Positions 1-9,100 of a stretch of 64,000 nucleotides of DNA are shown piece after piece. The first letter of the stretch is position 1, and every line of letters starts with the position of its first letter. The DNA comes from Blautia_A ammoniilytica (lineage in GTDB: Bacteria > Bacillota > Clostridia > Lachnospirales > Lachnospiraceae), in NCBI RefSeq assembly GCF_025566965.1, contig NZ_JAOQJL010000019.1, positions 1-64,000 of the forward strand. Reading direction: 5' to 3'. Below the pieces are notes generated by a model. It ran no database searches. It saw only the letters and a program-made list of their open reading frames with translations, and was not told where the DNA came from. The translations under genes were made by a program, and so were the position numbers.

Positions 1-17
1 AAAGTATTTATCAAAAT

Positions 18-75
18 AAAAATATCCTGAACAAGTTGCAGAGCCAGAAAGTTCTGTAACTGTCAGGATATTTTT
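18..75. terminator. Long stem-loop, likely bidirectional terminator
   Basis: A 13-bp perfect inverted repeat (18-30 with 63-75) ends in a run of T on both strands, and an inner stem lies in the loop. It sits about 120 bases past the glnQ stop on the minus strand and could end that operon or a gene left of the window. Bases 1-194 hold no other feature that I can support. Confidence 0.7.
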
Positions 76-194
76 GTTTGGTGCTGTCAACTCTAAAAAA
101 CGTTATTTACCGACAGCTCCTTCTTTATACAAATTATGATTTCACAGATTGCTCCCTGCTTTTCGCTCCTGCAGTCCTTCCCAATATTCTTTTT

Positions 195-941
195 TCACAA
201 TACCTTGGAAAGGAATTCCTTAAGTCTTGGATTCTTGGGATTTTTAAAAAATTCTTCAGGGATATTTTCTTCCTGGATTTTCCCATCATCAATAAATACC
301 ACTCTTGTTGCCACTTCCCTTGCAAATCCCATCTCATGGGTGACAACTACCATAGTCATGCCACTTTCTGCCAGCTCTTTCATCAATTCCAGAACTTCTC
401 CAACCATCTCCGGGTCAAGTGCTGACGTAGGCTCATCAAAAAGCATCACATCCGGATTCATTGCAAGGGAACGTGCAATGGCAATACGCTGCTTCTGTCC
501 GCCGGAAAGCATGTCCGGATAAGCATTGGCCTTGTCTGGAAGACCAACCCTTGCCAGCAGGTCATCAGCCTTTTTAGAAGCCTCTTCCTTTGTCATCAGC
601 TTTAATGCAACCGGAGCAAGCATGATGTTTTCCTTTACTGTTTTGTGAGGAAACAGATTGAACTGCTGGAACACCATCCCGATTTTCTGTCTGTGACGGT
701 TAATATCCACCTTAGGATCTGTAATATCTGTACCTTCAAACAGGATTTTACCTCCGGTAGGCTCTTCCAGAAGATTCAGAGAACGGAGAAATGTAGATTT
801 ACCGGAACCGGAAGGCCCGATGATCGCTACTACCTCTCCCTGACAAATATCTGTGCTGATCCCATTCAGGACCACATTGGCACCAAAAGCTTTTTGAAGC
901 TCCTGTACCTGGATCAGGACTTTTGATTTATCCACGCTCAT
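195..941 (-). CDS. Polar amino acid ABC transporter ATPase (GlnQ type)
   Basis: This 248-residue cytoplasmic ATPase powers uptake of a polar amino acid. Walker A (GPSGSGKST) is near residue 42, the signature LSGGQKQR near 145 and Walker B with LFDEPTSALDPE near 165. The length matches the GlnQ/HisP family. Its ATG overlaps the last 14 bases of the permease gene, with GGAGG ten bases upstream, so translation is probably coupled. It is the third gene of a binding protein, permease, ATPase operon. The substrate cannot be fixed from sequence; glutamine, cystine or arginine-type ligands are all possible. Confidence 0.93.
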   Translation of the reverse strand: MSVDKSKVLIQVQELQKAFGANVVLNGISTDICQGEVVAIIGPSGSGKSTFLRSLNLLEEPTGGKILFEGTDITDPKVDINRHRQKIGMVFQQFNLFPHKTVKENIMLAPVALKLMTKEEASKKADDLLARVGLPDKANAYPDMLSGGQKQRIAIARSLAMNPDVMLFDEPTSALDPEMVGEVLELMKELAESGMTMVVVTHEMGFAREVATRVVFIDDGKIQEENIPEEFFKNPKNPRLKEFLSKVL

Positions 942-1623
942 TCGTACGCAGCCTCCTCTCCAGTTTATTCATAAAGTAAGTAAGAGTCATTACAAGTGCC
1001 AGATAAATGGCAGCTGCTGCAAACAGCGGCCAGGTAGGATCATAAGTACGGCTCTGGATCAGCATTGCGCCCTTTGTCAAATCCATCATACCGATGTAAC
1101 CCACCACTGAAGTTTCCTTGATCAAAACGATAAATTCATTAACCAGTGCAGGCAGTACATTTTTAAAAGCCTGAGGGATGATGATCATGCGCATTGTCTG
1201 GGAGAAATTCAGTCCCAGGCTGCGTCCAGCCTCTGTCTGCCCCTGATCAATGGACATGATTCCTGAACGGACGATCTCTGCCACATAAGCGCCGGAATTA
1301 ATACCAAAAGCAAGACCGCCCACAATGATCTTATTCACAGTTACTGAGCCAAAAATAACAAAGTTCATAATCAGCAGCTGGATCATGGTAGGCGTACCAC
1401 GGATCACGGTAAGGTATACACGACAGATCCCATTCAAAAACCTGAATTTTCCATTCTTGTCATGTGCAGAACGGATGATTGCCACAATAAAGCCGATGAT
1501 CACGCCAATGATCACTGCGAAAACTGTGATCTCCAGCGTTGTTTTTAATCCGTCCAGCAGCCACTGATATCTGTTTTCTTTAATAAAATTCAGATAAAAT
1601 CCATGTTTAATATTTTCCCACAT
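928..1623 (-). CDS. Polar amino acid ABC transporter permease
   Basis: This 231-residue integral membrane protein belongs to the HisM/GlnP permease family. It has an N-terminal segment, a hydrophobic helix rich in V and I (TVFAVIIGVIIGF), the EAA-type coupling loop EAGRSLGLNFSQTM near residue 155, and further helices. I chose the internal ATG reading MWENIKHGF because AGGAAG lies directly upstream; an upstream ATG would run into the intercistronic hairpin and has no ribosome site. With the downstream ATPase it would form a homodimeric channel fed by the extracellular binding protein encoded just upstream. Confidence 0.9.
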   Translation of the reverse strand: MWENIKHGFYLNFIKENRYQWLLDGLKTTLEITVFAVIIGVIIGFIVAIIRSAHDKNGKFRFLNGICRVYLTVIRGTPTMIQLLIMNFVIFGSVTVNKIIVGGLAFGINSGAYVAEIVRSGIMSIDQGQTEAGRSLGLNFSQTMRMIIIPQAFKNVLPALVNEFIVLIKETSVVGYIGMMDLTKGAMLIQSRTYDPTWPLFAAAAIYLALVMTLTYFMNKLERRLRTNERG

Positions 1624-1646
1624 AATTCTTCCTGTTTTCCTTGAAA

Positions 1647-1679
1647 AGAGCTGTTGGCAATCCATATGTCAACAGCTCT
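1647..1679 (-). other. Intercistronic stem-loop between binding protein and permease
   Basis: A perfect 10-bp inverted repeat (AGAGCTGTTG at 1647-1656, CAACAGCTCT at 1670-1679) is followed on the minus strand by a short T run. It lies between the binding-protein stop and the permease start. Such stems commonly end or stabilise part of the mRNA so that the binding protein is made in excess; that role is inferred here. Confidence 0.65.
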
Positions 1680-1759
1680 GTAGTTTACGGTATAATTCTT
1701 ATATTCTGTTACGTATTATTTATGCCTTTGGTGTCAAAACACCAAAATCCTATTACACA

Positions 1760-2542
1760 TTATTTCTTTACAATGATTACCTGGCTTGCATTTGCATAGG
1801 TATCTGTAAAGTCAACATTCTCTTTACGATCATCAGTAACAGTCATGCCTGCTGCGCCAAAATCTGCTTTTCCAGAATTCACAGCTGCAAGAATGGAATC
1901 AAACTCCATGTCCTCGATCTGAAGCTCGTAGCCAAGCTTATCACAGATTGCCTGTGCAATATCAGCATCAATACCAACGATGTCGTCGCCATCATGATAC
2001 TCATACGGCTCAAACTCTGCATTGGTAGCCATTACAAGTGTACCATTGGAACGATCCACATCCTCTGGGGACTCGTAAGGATGCTCACCGATCTCATCGC
2101 CAATGTAGTTCGCCATGATATCATCGATCACACCCTCATCTTTTAACTCTTTCAGGGCACCGTTCATCTTGTCCAGAAGGTCAGTATTTCCTTTCTTTAC
2201 GCAGATCGCATACTCTTCTTCCACAAACGGGTCGTCCAGGATCTTCAGATCATCATTGTTCTCAACAAACTTCTGTGCCGGCTGGGAATCAATGATCACG
2301 CAGTCAATCTGTCCTGCCTTTAATGCCTGAACAGCTTCACTTCCTTTGCTGTAACGCTCTACAGTAGAACCCTCACTCTCATATTCAGAAGCATCCAGAT
2401 CTCCTGTTGTACCAAGCTGAACACCGATGGTAGCTCCCGGAAGATCATCCTTGGATTCTACAGCAGCAGATACGCTGGCTGCCATGGATACGGTCATTGC
2501 TGTACTCAGTGCCAGAGCAGCAAACTTTTTTGAATTTTTCAT
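1760..2542 (-). CDS. Exported amino acid binding protein, circularly permuted
   Basis: This 260-residue SBP_bac_3-type solute-binding protein has a signal peptide (cleavage about VSA-AV near residue 26) but no lipobox cysteine. The block order is reversed. The usual second half comes first: DDLPGATIGVQLGTTGD at 32-48, IIDSQPA at 83-89, EEEYAICVKKGN at 108-119 and the C-terminal helix to about 150. A linker follows, and then the usual N-terminal half: TLVMATNAEFEPY at 168-180, GIDADIAQAICDKLG at 190-204 and the ligand-carboxylate motif TVTDDRK at 234-240. The protein stops at ASQVIIVKK, the hinge. Both ligand-binding lobes are complete. The start is the ATG preceded by GAGGAGG. Confidence 0.9.
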   Translation of the reverse strand: MKNSKKFAALALSTAMTVSMAASVSAAVESKDDLPGATIGVQLGTTGDLDASEYESEGSTVERYSKGSEAVQALKAGQIDCVIIDSQPAQKFVENNDDLKILDDPFVEEEYAICVKKGNTDLLDKMNGALKELKDEGVIDDIMANYIGDEIGEHPYESPEDVDRSNGTLVMATNAEFEPYEYHDGDDIVGIDADIAQAICDKLGYELQIEDMEFDSILAAVNSGKADFGAAGMTVTDDRKENVDFTDTYANASQVIIVKK

Positions 2543-2608
2543 AACCTTTTCCTCCTCTTCAGGCATTGTATGCATAAAGCCTGTATATTCTTTCATTTTT
2601 ATTTTATA

Positions 2609-2636
2609 ATTCTACCATGAATTTCTTAAAATGCAA
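2609..2636 (-). promoter_or_regulatory. Sigma-A promoter of the amino acid ABC operon
   Basis: On the minus strand TTGCAT (2631-2636) is followed after 16 bases by TAGAAT (2609-2614). The predicted start point lies about 60 bases before the binding-protein ATG. No other good candidate is visible in the 240-base divergent gap shared with dapF. Confidence 0.6.
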
Positions 2637-2780
2637 GAGTAGACTTGAATAAACATGCAGTTTTTTATAACAATTTTTATAGCAGTATTTCTTTTCGTTC
2701 ACACTTTTATAACATTTTTCCTTTATTATGGATAGCATAACTTTCCAGACCAAATAACACCTATAAGGAGGCTTGATAAT

Positions 2781-3635
2781 ATGAAGTTTACAAAAATGCA
2801 GGGAATTGGCAATGATTATGTATATATTAATTGTTTTGAAGAAACGGTAAAGGATCCATCTGCAGTTGCCAGATTTGTCAGCGACCGACATTTCGGCATA
2901 GGTTCGGACGGTCTGATCCTGATCCGCCCATCCCAGGTGGCAGACTGTGAAATGGACATGTACAATCTGGACGGCTCACAAGGTGCTATGTGCGGCAACG
3001 GAATCCGTTGTGTTGCCAAATATGTATTCGATCATGGAATCGTAAATAAAACCAGCATCTCCATTGCTACGAAAAGCGGCATAAAATATGTGGATCTTAC
3101 AGTCAAAGATGGCAAAGCCAGCCTGATCCGTGTAAATATGGGATCTCCCATCCTCCAGGCCACACAGATCCCTGTAGTTGCAGATACGGAGCAAGTGATC
3201 GATGCGCCTATCCAGGTAGATGGACAGGAATATCATTACACAGCTGTTTCCATGGGAAACCCTCATGCCATTGTATATGTAGAAGATACAGACAGCCTGG
3301 ATCTTGCCAAGATCGGTCCATCCTTTGAAAACCATGTGAATTTCCCTGATCGGATAAACACAGAATTTGTACAGGTACTAGATAAGCATACTGTAAAGAT
3401 GCGCGTATGGGAGCGGGGTTCCGGCGAGACACTGGCCTGTGGTACAGGCGCCTGTGCAGTAGCCGTTGCTTCCATCTTAAACGGCCACGTTTCACCAGAT
3501 ACCCCGGTCACTGTGAAGCTGCTTGGCGGCGATCTTCAGATCTTCTGGAACAGAAGCGAAAACCTGGTTTATATGACAGGTCCTGCAGTAACTGTTTTTG
3601 ATGGCCAGATCGATCTTTCCTTCCTTGGAGAATAA
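2781..3635 (+). CDS. dapF: Diaminopimelate epimerase
   Basis: This 284-residue cytoplasmic enzyme interconverts LL- and meso-diaminopimelate for lysine and peptidoglycan synthesis. The two catalytic cysteines sit in the conserved contexts MCGNGIRC (about residue 73) and LACGTGAC (about residue 217). The start MKFTKMQGIGNDY is typical of the family, and AAGGAGG lies upstream. It stands alone on the plus strand, divergent from the amino acid transporter and convergent with azlCD. I could not identify a convincing promoter in the AT-rich upstream region. Confidence 0.97.
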   Translation: MKFTKMQGIGNDYVYINCFEETVKDPSAVARFVSDRHFGIGSDGLILIRPSQVADCEMDMYNLDGSQGAMCGNGIRCVAKYVFDHGIVNKTSISIATKSGIKYVDLTVKDGKASLIRVNMGSPILQATQIPVVADTEQVIDAPIQVDGQEYHYTAVSMGNPHAIVYVEDTDSLDLAKIGPSFENHVNFPDRINTEFVQVLDKHTVKMRVWERGSGETLACGTGACAVAVASILNGHVSPDTPVTVKLLGGDLQIFWNRSENLVYMTGPAVTVFDGQIDLSFLGE

Positions 3636-3638
3636 AAT

Positions 3639-3663
3639 ACCCCGGGATCATTGATCCCAGGGT
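3639..3663. terminator. Bidirectional terminator between dapF and azlD
   Basis: The hairpin ACCC-C-GGGATC, loop ATT, GATCCC-A-GGGT fills the 55-base gap between the convergent dapF and azlD stops. Confidence 0.7.
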
Positions 3664-3690
3664 GGTACATTAATAAAGCATATGAACATT

Positions 3691-4005
3691 TTACAGAAAA
3701 GCCATGATCCGTTCCACCATAAAGACAGCCCCACAGGCGATCAGTGCAACGGTGAGAAGGCTTTTCTCTTTATATGCAGCGATCAGTGCTGCACCAAACC
3801 CTGCCACTGCTGAGATCCTGCTGGCAGTAGCAGACAGGATGGCCGGAAATGTCATTGCAGCCAGGCATGCGTAAGGCACGTAATAAAGAAATGATTTGAT
3901 ATATGGATTTACAATTTCTTTTTTTGCCAATGTAATGGGCAGAACTCTGATCAGATAGGTCACACCTGCCATTACCAGAATATATATGTATACATTATGA
4001 CTCAT
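3691..4005 (-). CDS. azlD: AzlD-type small subunit of branched-chain amino acid exporter
   Basis: This 104-residue hydrophobic protein has about four membrane segments, the length of the AzlD family. AzlD works with AzlC to export branched-chain amino acids and some analogues. I chose the ATG reading MSHNVYIY: AAGGAGG lies nine bases before it, and an ATG nine bases further up falls directly on the ribosome site. The start overlaps the azlC stop by 11 bases, which points to coupled translation and a two-subunit permease. Confidence 0.88.
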   Translation of the reverse strand: MSHNVYIYILVMAGVTYLIRVLPITLAKKEIVNPYIKSFLYYVPYACLAAMTFPAILSATASRISAVAGFGAALIAAYKEKSLLTVALIACGAVFMVERIMAFL

Positions 4006-4708
4006 GTACTTCATCCTCCTTCACCGGACACAAATAAGCAGCTCCGCCTGCTGTCACTAACGTGGTGATGATGATCACAAAACCGGATGAAACTTTATTT
4101 AATCCTGGTACAACTGCAAATAGTGTGCTGACTGCCATAGCAGCCACAACCACCAAAAGCACTGCCTTGTTCTTCTTTGCCGGCGGAATGATCACTGCCA
4201 GAAACATTCCATAGATAGCCACCCCAAGTGCGCTCATGATAAAATCCGGGAGCAGGCTTCCTGATATGGCTCCCAGAAGCGTTCCAAGAGTCCAGCCCGG
4301 AATTGCCATGCACATGGCACCATAATTATAAAAAGCACTCACCTTTCCCTCCTGGCTGGCACTTACACCAAAGATCTCGTCTGTAATGCCAAATGCCACC
4401 AGATATCTGTGTGCCCATGGCTCATCTCTTCGCATTTTCTGTGACAGAGAAAAAGACATAAGACAATATCGCAGATTGATCACCAGCTGAGTCAATGCCA
4501 TTTCCCAGTATGATCCGCCTGCCACAATAATATCCAGGCCTGCAAACTGGCCTGCTGATGTAAGATTGGTCAAGGAAATCAGTACAGCCTGCCATATGCT
4601 AAGGCCGGAAGACACTGACATCATTCCAAATGTAAATGAAACTGCCAAATACCCAAGACCAATGGGTATTCCGTCTTTGATTCCTTTTTTGAAGCTTTCA
4701 TTCTTCAT
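3995..4708 (-). CDS. azlC: AzlC-type branched-chain amino acid exporter, large subunit
   Basis: This 237-residue membrane protein belongs to the AzlC family. Family markers include GIPIGLGYLAVSFTFGMM near the N-terminus, the conserved LTNLTSAGQFAG segment near residue 50 and ITDEIFGVS near residue 108. It partners with AzlD. It begins 24 bases after the stop of the transglutaminase-like gene, so it is probably the next-to-last gene of the sbcDC operon. An Lrp-type regulator, which often sits beside azlCD, is not present. Confidence 0.92.
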   Translation of the reverse strand: MKNESFKKGIKDGIPIGLGYLAVSFTFGMMSVSSGLSIWQAVLISLTNLTSAGQFAGLDIIVAGGSYWEMALTQLVINLRYCLMSFSLSQKMRRDEPWAHRYLVAFGITDEIFGVSASQEGKVSAFYNYGAMCMAIPGWTLGTLLGAISGSLLPDFIMSALGVAIYGMFLAVIIPPAKKNKAVLLVVVAAMAVSTLFAVVPGLNKVSSGFVIIITTLVTAGGAAYLCPVKEDEVHES

Positions 4709-4732
4709 CGGATTGTTCCCCCTGGTACCATA

Positions 4733-5527
4733 TCATATCTTAGATACATAAGCCCGGTTAGGCAGATAATTTGGTCTGCCCTGGCGTCCGCTTAAAGAAT
4801 AAGGCATTGCAAAATATGTATCTACAGAGCTTGCCAGTGCCCAGTCCGGATCATACACCTTACCATTCACCTCAGCCCATCCATGGCCTCCTGATGAAAT
4901 AGCGTATACCTCTTTATATCCTACAGCACTTGCCATAAATGCAAAAGCAGCTCCATAAGAAAAGCAGTTGCCTTTTCCTCTGAAAAACATGTCTTCAGCA
5001 AAATCCATCTCCCAGCCATTTCTTGGAGAAAAGCCTCTCCAGCTGAAATATCCGAAATTCTTCTTTGCATATTCAAAACAGATCTTCAGCTTTTCTTTCT
5101 TTGGCATCAGCGGCTTTGTGATACGCTCCACTGTCTGATTGGCTGCAAACAGGATACGAAGTCTTCTAAGGCTTGCACTGTCCTTTTTTGCCTTTCCTGT
5201 ACGGTCGATGGTGATTCCGCTCACCCTTGCAGATTTAACCATACTCCCTTTGGAACCTCTGGCAATATTGAAGTAATAATAATCATTGCCGATCTTCTGC
5301 CAGCCTACATGCTGTGCTCCTTTTTGGTCAAAATAAAAAGTCTTTTTACCGATCTTGGAAAGCCCGGTAAGCTTTTTACCCTTTTCGTTGTAATAATATA
5401 TGTTCTGGTTCTGCTTTTTCCACTGCTTTTTGTATCTGGCTGCTGCCTGGGTAGGTACAGCCAAAAGCATTACAGCCAGAAGCATTACAGCACATAATAA
5501 AAATCTTTTTCCTGTTTTCTGTTTCAT
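4733..5527 (-). CDS. Exported transglutaminase-like protein with wall-binding repeats
   Basis: This 264-residue protein has a signal peptide (hydrophobic LLCAVMLLAVMLLAV, cleavage near TQA-AA). About three aromatic glucan/choline-binding-type repeats follow (IYYYNEKGKKLTG, TFYFDQKGAQHVGW, DYYYFN). The C-terminal domain looks like a transglutaminase or protease core with a plausible triad: Cys in GNCFSYG, His in GGHGWAEV, Asp in YDPDW. It may act on peptidoglycan or wall proteins. Start is the ATG after AAGGAG, just inside the end of the DUF3786 gene. No substrate can be named. Confidence 0.8.
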   Translation of the reverse strand: MKQKTGKRFLLCAVMLLAVMLLAVPTQAAARYKKQWKKQNQNIYYYNEKGKKLTGLSKIGKKTFYFDQKGAQHVGWQKIGNDYYYFNIARGSKGSMVKSARVSGITIDRTGKAKKDSASLRRLRILFAANQTVERITKPLMPKKEKLKICFEYAKKNFGYFSWRGFSPRNGWEMDFAEDMFFRGKGNCFSYGAAFAFMASAVGYKEVYAISSGGHGWAEVNGKVYDPDWALASSVDTYFAMPYSLSGRQGRPNYLPNRAYVSKI

Positions 5528-5540
5528 TTCCCTCTCCTTA

Positions 5541-6173
5541 TCATCCAAATATTCTTTTTTCTTTCAGGCCAGCTGCCTCCGACAGATATTTTACAACATC
5601 TGCTGCCACACATACAACATCTTCTTCATGCATAAATTGAGTTATTTCAGAATCAAACAGCATATTTGCCTGTGGATCAAACTCTTCATCCCCATCCCAA
5701 AACAGGACAGCTATATTAAGAAAAGGAAAAACAGGCAGCACATACCCTGCATCTCCCTGGGGAAGCCTGGTACCGCCCAGATCTTCACATGCCTTTTTCA
5801 GTTCTTCCACATGTCCTGAAAAAACAGTCTGAAGTGTCTGGATCACCGTCTCCCGATATGCCTTTTCAAAAGGATACACCCTCTTTACCAGCCTGAAAGG
5901 AACCAGTTCTCCTGAGGCACAGGGATTTTCCACAGCATAATAAAAAGTATTATAAATCACCATTTGGGTATTAAAACCAACCTCTCTGTCCGGTTCCTCC
6001 CTTCTTTGGATCTTTCCGGTTTTCCTGCCCACCCTGTATTCATGATTAAAATAGATAATATAAATATAATTGTCATCTGCGCAAAGCCTGAACTTATTTA
6101 TTATTTTCTCCTGATCCATTTCCTTTAGAAACTTTTGTCTCCAGTTCTCTGTCACATCATCATAATTTGACAT
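5541..6173 (-). CDS. DUF3786 family protein, unknown function
   Basis: This 210-residue soluble protein resembles the DUF3786 family of anaerobes: a segment PFEKAYRETVIQTLQTVFSG, then VLPVFPFLNIAVLFWDGDEEF and ANMLFDSEITQFMHEEDVV. No catalytic motif is recognisable. The start is the ATG preceded by GGGAGG, 13 bases after the sbcC stop; a longer reading would overlap sbcC. Its stop overlaps the ribosome site region of the next gene. Its place between DNA-repair and transport genes gives no clear hint of its role. Confidence 0.75.
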   Translation of the reverse strand: MSNYDDVTENWRQKFLKEMDQEKIINKFRLCADDNYIYIIYFNHEYRVGRKTGKIQRREEPDREVGFNTQMVIYNTFYYAVENPCASGELVPFRLVKRVYPFEKAYRETVIQTLQTVFSGHVEELKKACEDLGGTRLPQGDAGYVLPVFPFLNIAVLFWDGDEEFDPQANMLFDSEITQFMHEEDVVCVAADVVKYLSEAAGLKEKRIFG

Positions 6174-6186
6174 TTTCTTCCTCCCA

Positions 6187-9100
6187 TTAGCTGATCTGCC
6201 AGCGGATATGGCTGCCATTTTCATCTTTTGTTACGATCAGCTGGTCTTCCATTTCCTGCTTCAGCTCTGTTACATGAGAAATAATTCCGATCAGCCTGGA
6301 ACCAGATGCCATATCCTTCAGCACACGCACTGCCTGATCTCTGGAATGTTCATCAAGGGAGCCAAAGCCTTCATCAATAAACATCATATCCAGATCCACA
6401 GATGCAGAAGAAGCCTGGATCTGATCTGCCATTCCAAGGGCCAGGGACAAAGCTGCCATAAAGGACTCTCCTCCGGAAAGGGTACGCACTTCCCGTACCT
6501 TCCCGGTAACTGCAGAATACACCATCAGGTCCAGCCCTCTGTTTTTCCCCTCACCTGCACGTTCCAGTTCGCACAAACGCAGCTGAAACTGTCCGGCAGA
6601 CATTTCTTCAAATCTTTGATTGGCTGCATACAGGATCTGCTGCAGATAATATCTTTGTACGTAGGTTTCAATATCCATTCTGGCTCCGGATACTTTCCCT
6701 GCCAGCATATTGTACATCTCTTCCAGCCTTCTGTGCTCCTCCATGATCCTTGCCCGTTCCTCCATCTTTGGAGATAAGGCATCCAGGCAGTCCCTATCTG
6801 CCTTATGGATTTCTTTGATCCTGGTCAGATGATCCTGCAGCTCTTCCAGCTCCTCCAGGGTTGTTTTCACTTCCTCTGAAAGTCTTTCCATGTCTGGTCT
6901 TTCTCTGCCATTTATGAATTCCACAGCCTGTTTTTGCCTGTTGGCTGCATCCAGCTTTCTTTCCTTATAAGCCTCCACCTGGTTCTGGAATTGCTCCAGC
7001 TGCTGATTGTCGTACAAAAGCAGTTCTTTCATCTGCTGCAGGGTCAGACCTTTTTCCTGAAGCTTTTTCTCAAATATCTGTTTTCCCAAAGCAGTGTCTT
7101 TTTCCAGAACAGGCAGTTCTTCTTCACATTTCGTAAGAAGAGCCTCCATCTTTTCTACATTTGCTTTGATCTGATCCAGTTCTTCCCTTGTCTTTTTCCA
7201 GGTCTTCTCTGCATTTGTCTTTTTCTCTTTCATCTGAGCCAAAGCCTGTAATGCCTCTTCCTTTGAAGAATAGCCTTTGCTTTGCTCCAGCTGCTGTAAG
7301 GCAGCCTGTTTTCCCGCAAGAAAATTACTGCATTTTGTTACCAGCAAAAGAGCATCTTCACTGGTCTTCTGCAGATCCTCTTTCTGTTTTTCCCCATCCT
7401 TCAGGCTTTTCTGTATTCCTGCCAGTTCCTTTTCGGCCTGCTCCAGACGGAAATTTTCTTTCTCCACATCTGCATTCCATCGGATGGAAAAATCCTTCAG
7501 ATAATTCAGCAGTTCCTTCCATCCGCCAGGAACTGGTATATTCTCCTCTTGTCCAAACTCCGCCTGTTTCATCTGCAGCCAAAGCCTGTCCGCTTCCTTT
7601 TTGAAATATCCCTGTTTTTCTTCAAGCAGCTTCTTTCCTGTGCCGGCCTGTCCAGCCTTTTTCTCCTGATCCTCCTGTAAAACCGTAAGCTCCTCTCCCA
7701 GCTTCTGAAGCCCTTCTCTTGTGAGGGTCTGATGTTCCAGCGGGATCTGGCAGGGAGATGGATGCTCCAAAGATCCACACACAGGACAGGGCTGTCCCGG
7801 ACGAAGCTGTTCCTTTGCAAGAAAGCCTGCCTGTGCATCTAAAAATGCAGTCCTTTTCACTGTGTACTCCTGGTTTTTCACATCATATAGATTCCGTGCT
7901 TTCTGATAATCCATCTGAGCTTTTTCTGCCTGCTTTTTCTGTTCCACAGTATCTTTGGCCAGCTGCCACAGCTGGGAGAGTTCCTTCTGGAACCGGAGCA
8001 TATTCTCCTGTTTTGCCTGCCATAAAGCTCTTTGTCTGTCCGTAACCGACAGTCTTTCTCCCTGCTCTTTCCATAAACCAAGTCTGGTCTCCAACTCTTT
8101 AAGACTGGTCTGGGCATTTTCAAGAGTCTGGCCTGCCAGTCTGGATTCCTGCTCTTTTTCTTTGATTTCCTTTTGAAGCGCAGCCATCTTCCTGAATATT
8201 TCCAGGGAAGCCTCCACCTGTTGGGAAACCTTTGCAAAAATCTCCTGTACTTCCTTTTGCTGCTCCCTTGCCTTCTCCTCGCTTCCGGCAGCCTGCTCAC
8301 AGGCCTTTTTCATCTCAGGCAATTCTTCCTGATAATGCTTGATAAGGGTTCTTGTATTTTCTACCTGCTTCTTCTGATCTTCATACCTTTGGTATGTCCC
8401 ATGCAGCTCCTGTGCATCCCTGATCTGCCGGATCTGTATTGTAAGAAGCTGCATCCGCTCCTGATCCTCTTCACACTCTGCCAGTACTCTCCTGGCCTCA
8501 TCAAGCTGTACAAACTGGTGGCACAGGGAATCTGCCAGATTTAGCTCATCCCTTTTTTTCAGATAGATACGGTTCTTTTCTTCCACCTGCTTTTCCAGAC
8601 TCTCTTTTTCTTTTCTCAGTCTGCTGCACAATCCTTCCAACTTTGCCAGCAGATTTTCCATGTCAACTACAGACAGCCGTTCAGACTCCAAGATCCGCTT
8701 CTTTAATAAACTGATCTCTTCTATATCCGGATCTGCTTCCGGAATCACCAGATGGGAAGTTTCGGTCTGGCAGACCGTACGGATCCGTCCGATCTCAGAC
8801 AGTTTTTCCTTTTTTCTTTTTCCCAGTTCTTCCACAATATCCTGAAAGATCTGCGTATGAAACAGCTTCCGGAAAATCTCTTTTTTGGTATCAGACTTCG
8901 CCCGCAGAAGCTCCATAAACTCTCCCTGTGCGATCATTGCCACCTGCATAAACTGGCTTTTAGTCAGTCCCAGAATTTCTACCAGTCTGGCATTCGCTTC
9001 CTTCTGAGGATATTCCCGCCCGTCTGGCATAAATAAAGATACTTTTTCCTTTTCCTCAATCTGCCCCTGTCCTCTTTTATTGGGTCTGAAATGACGAGGA

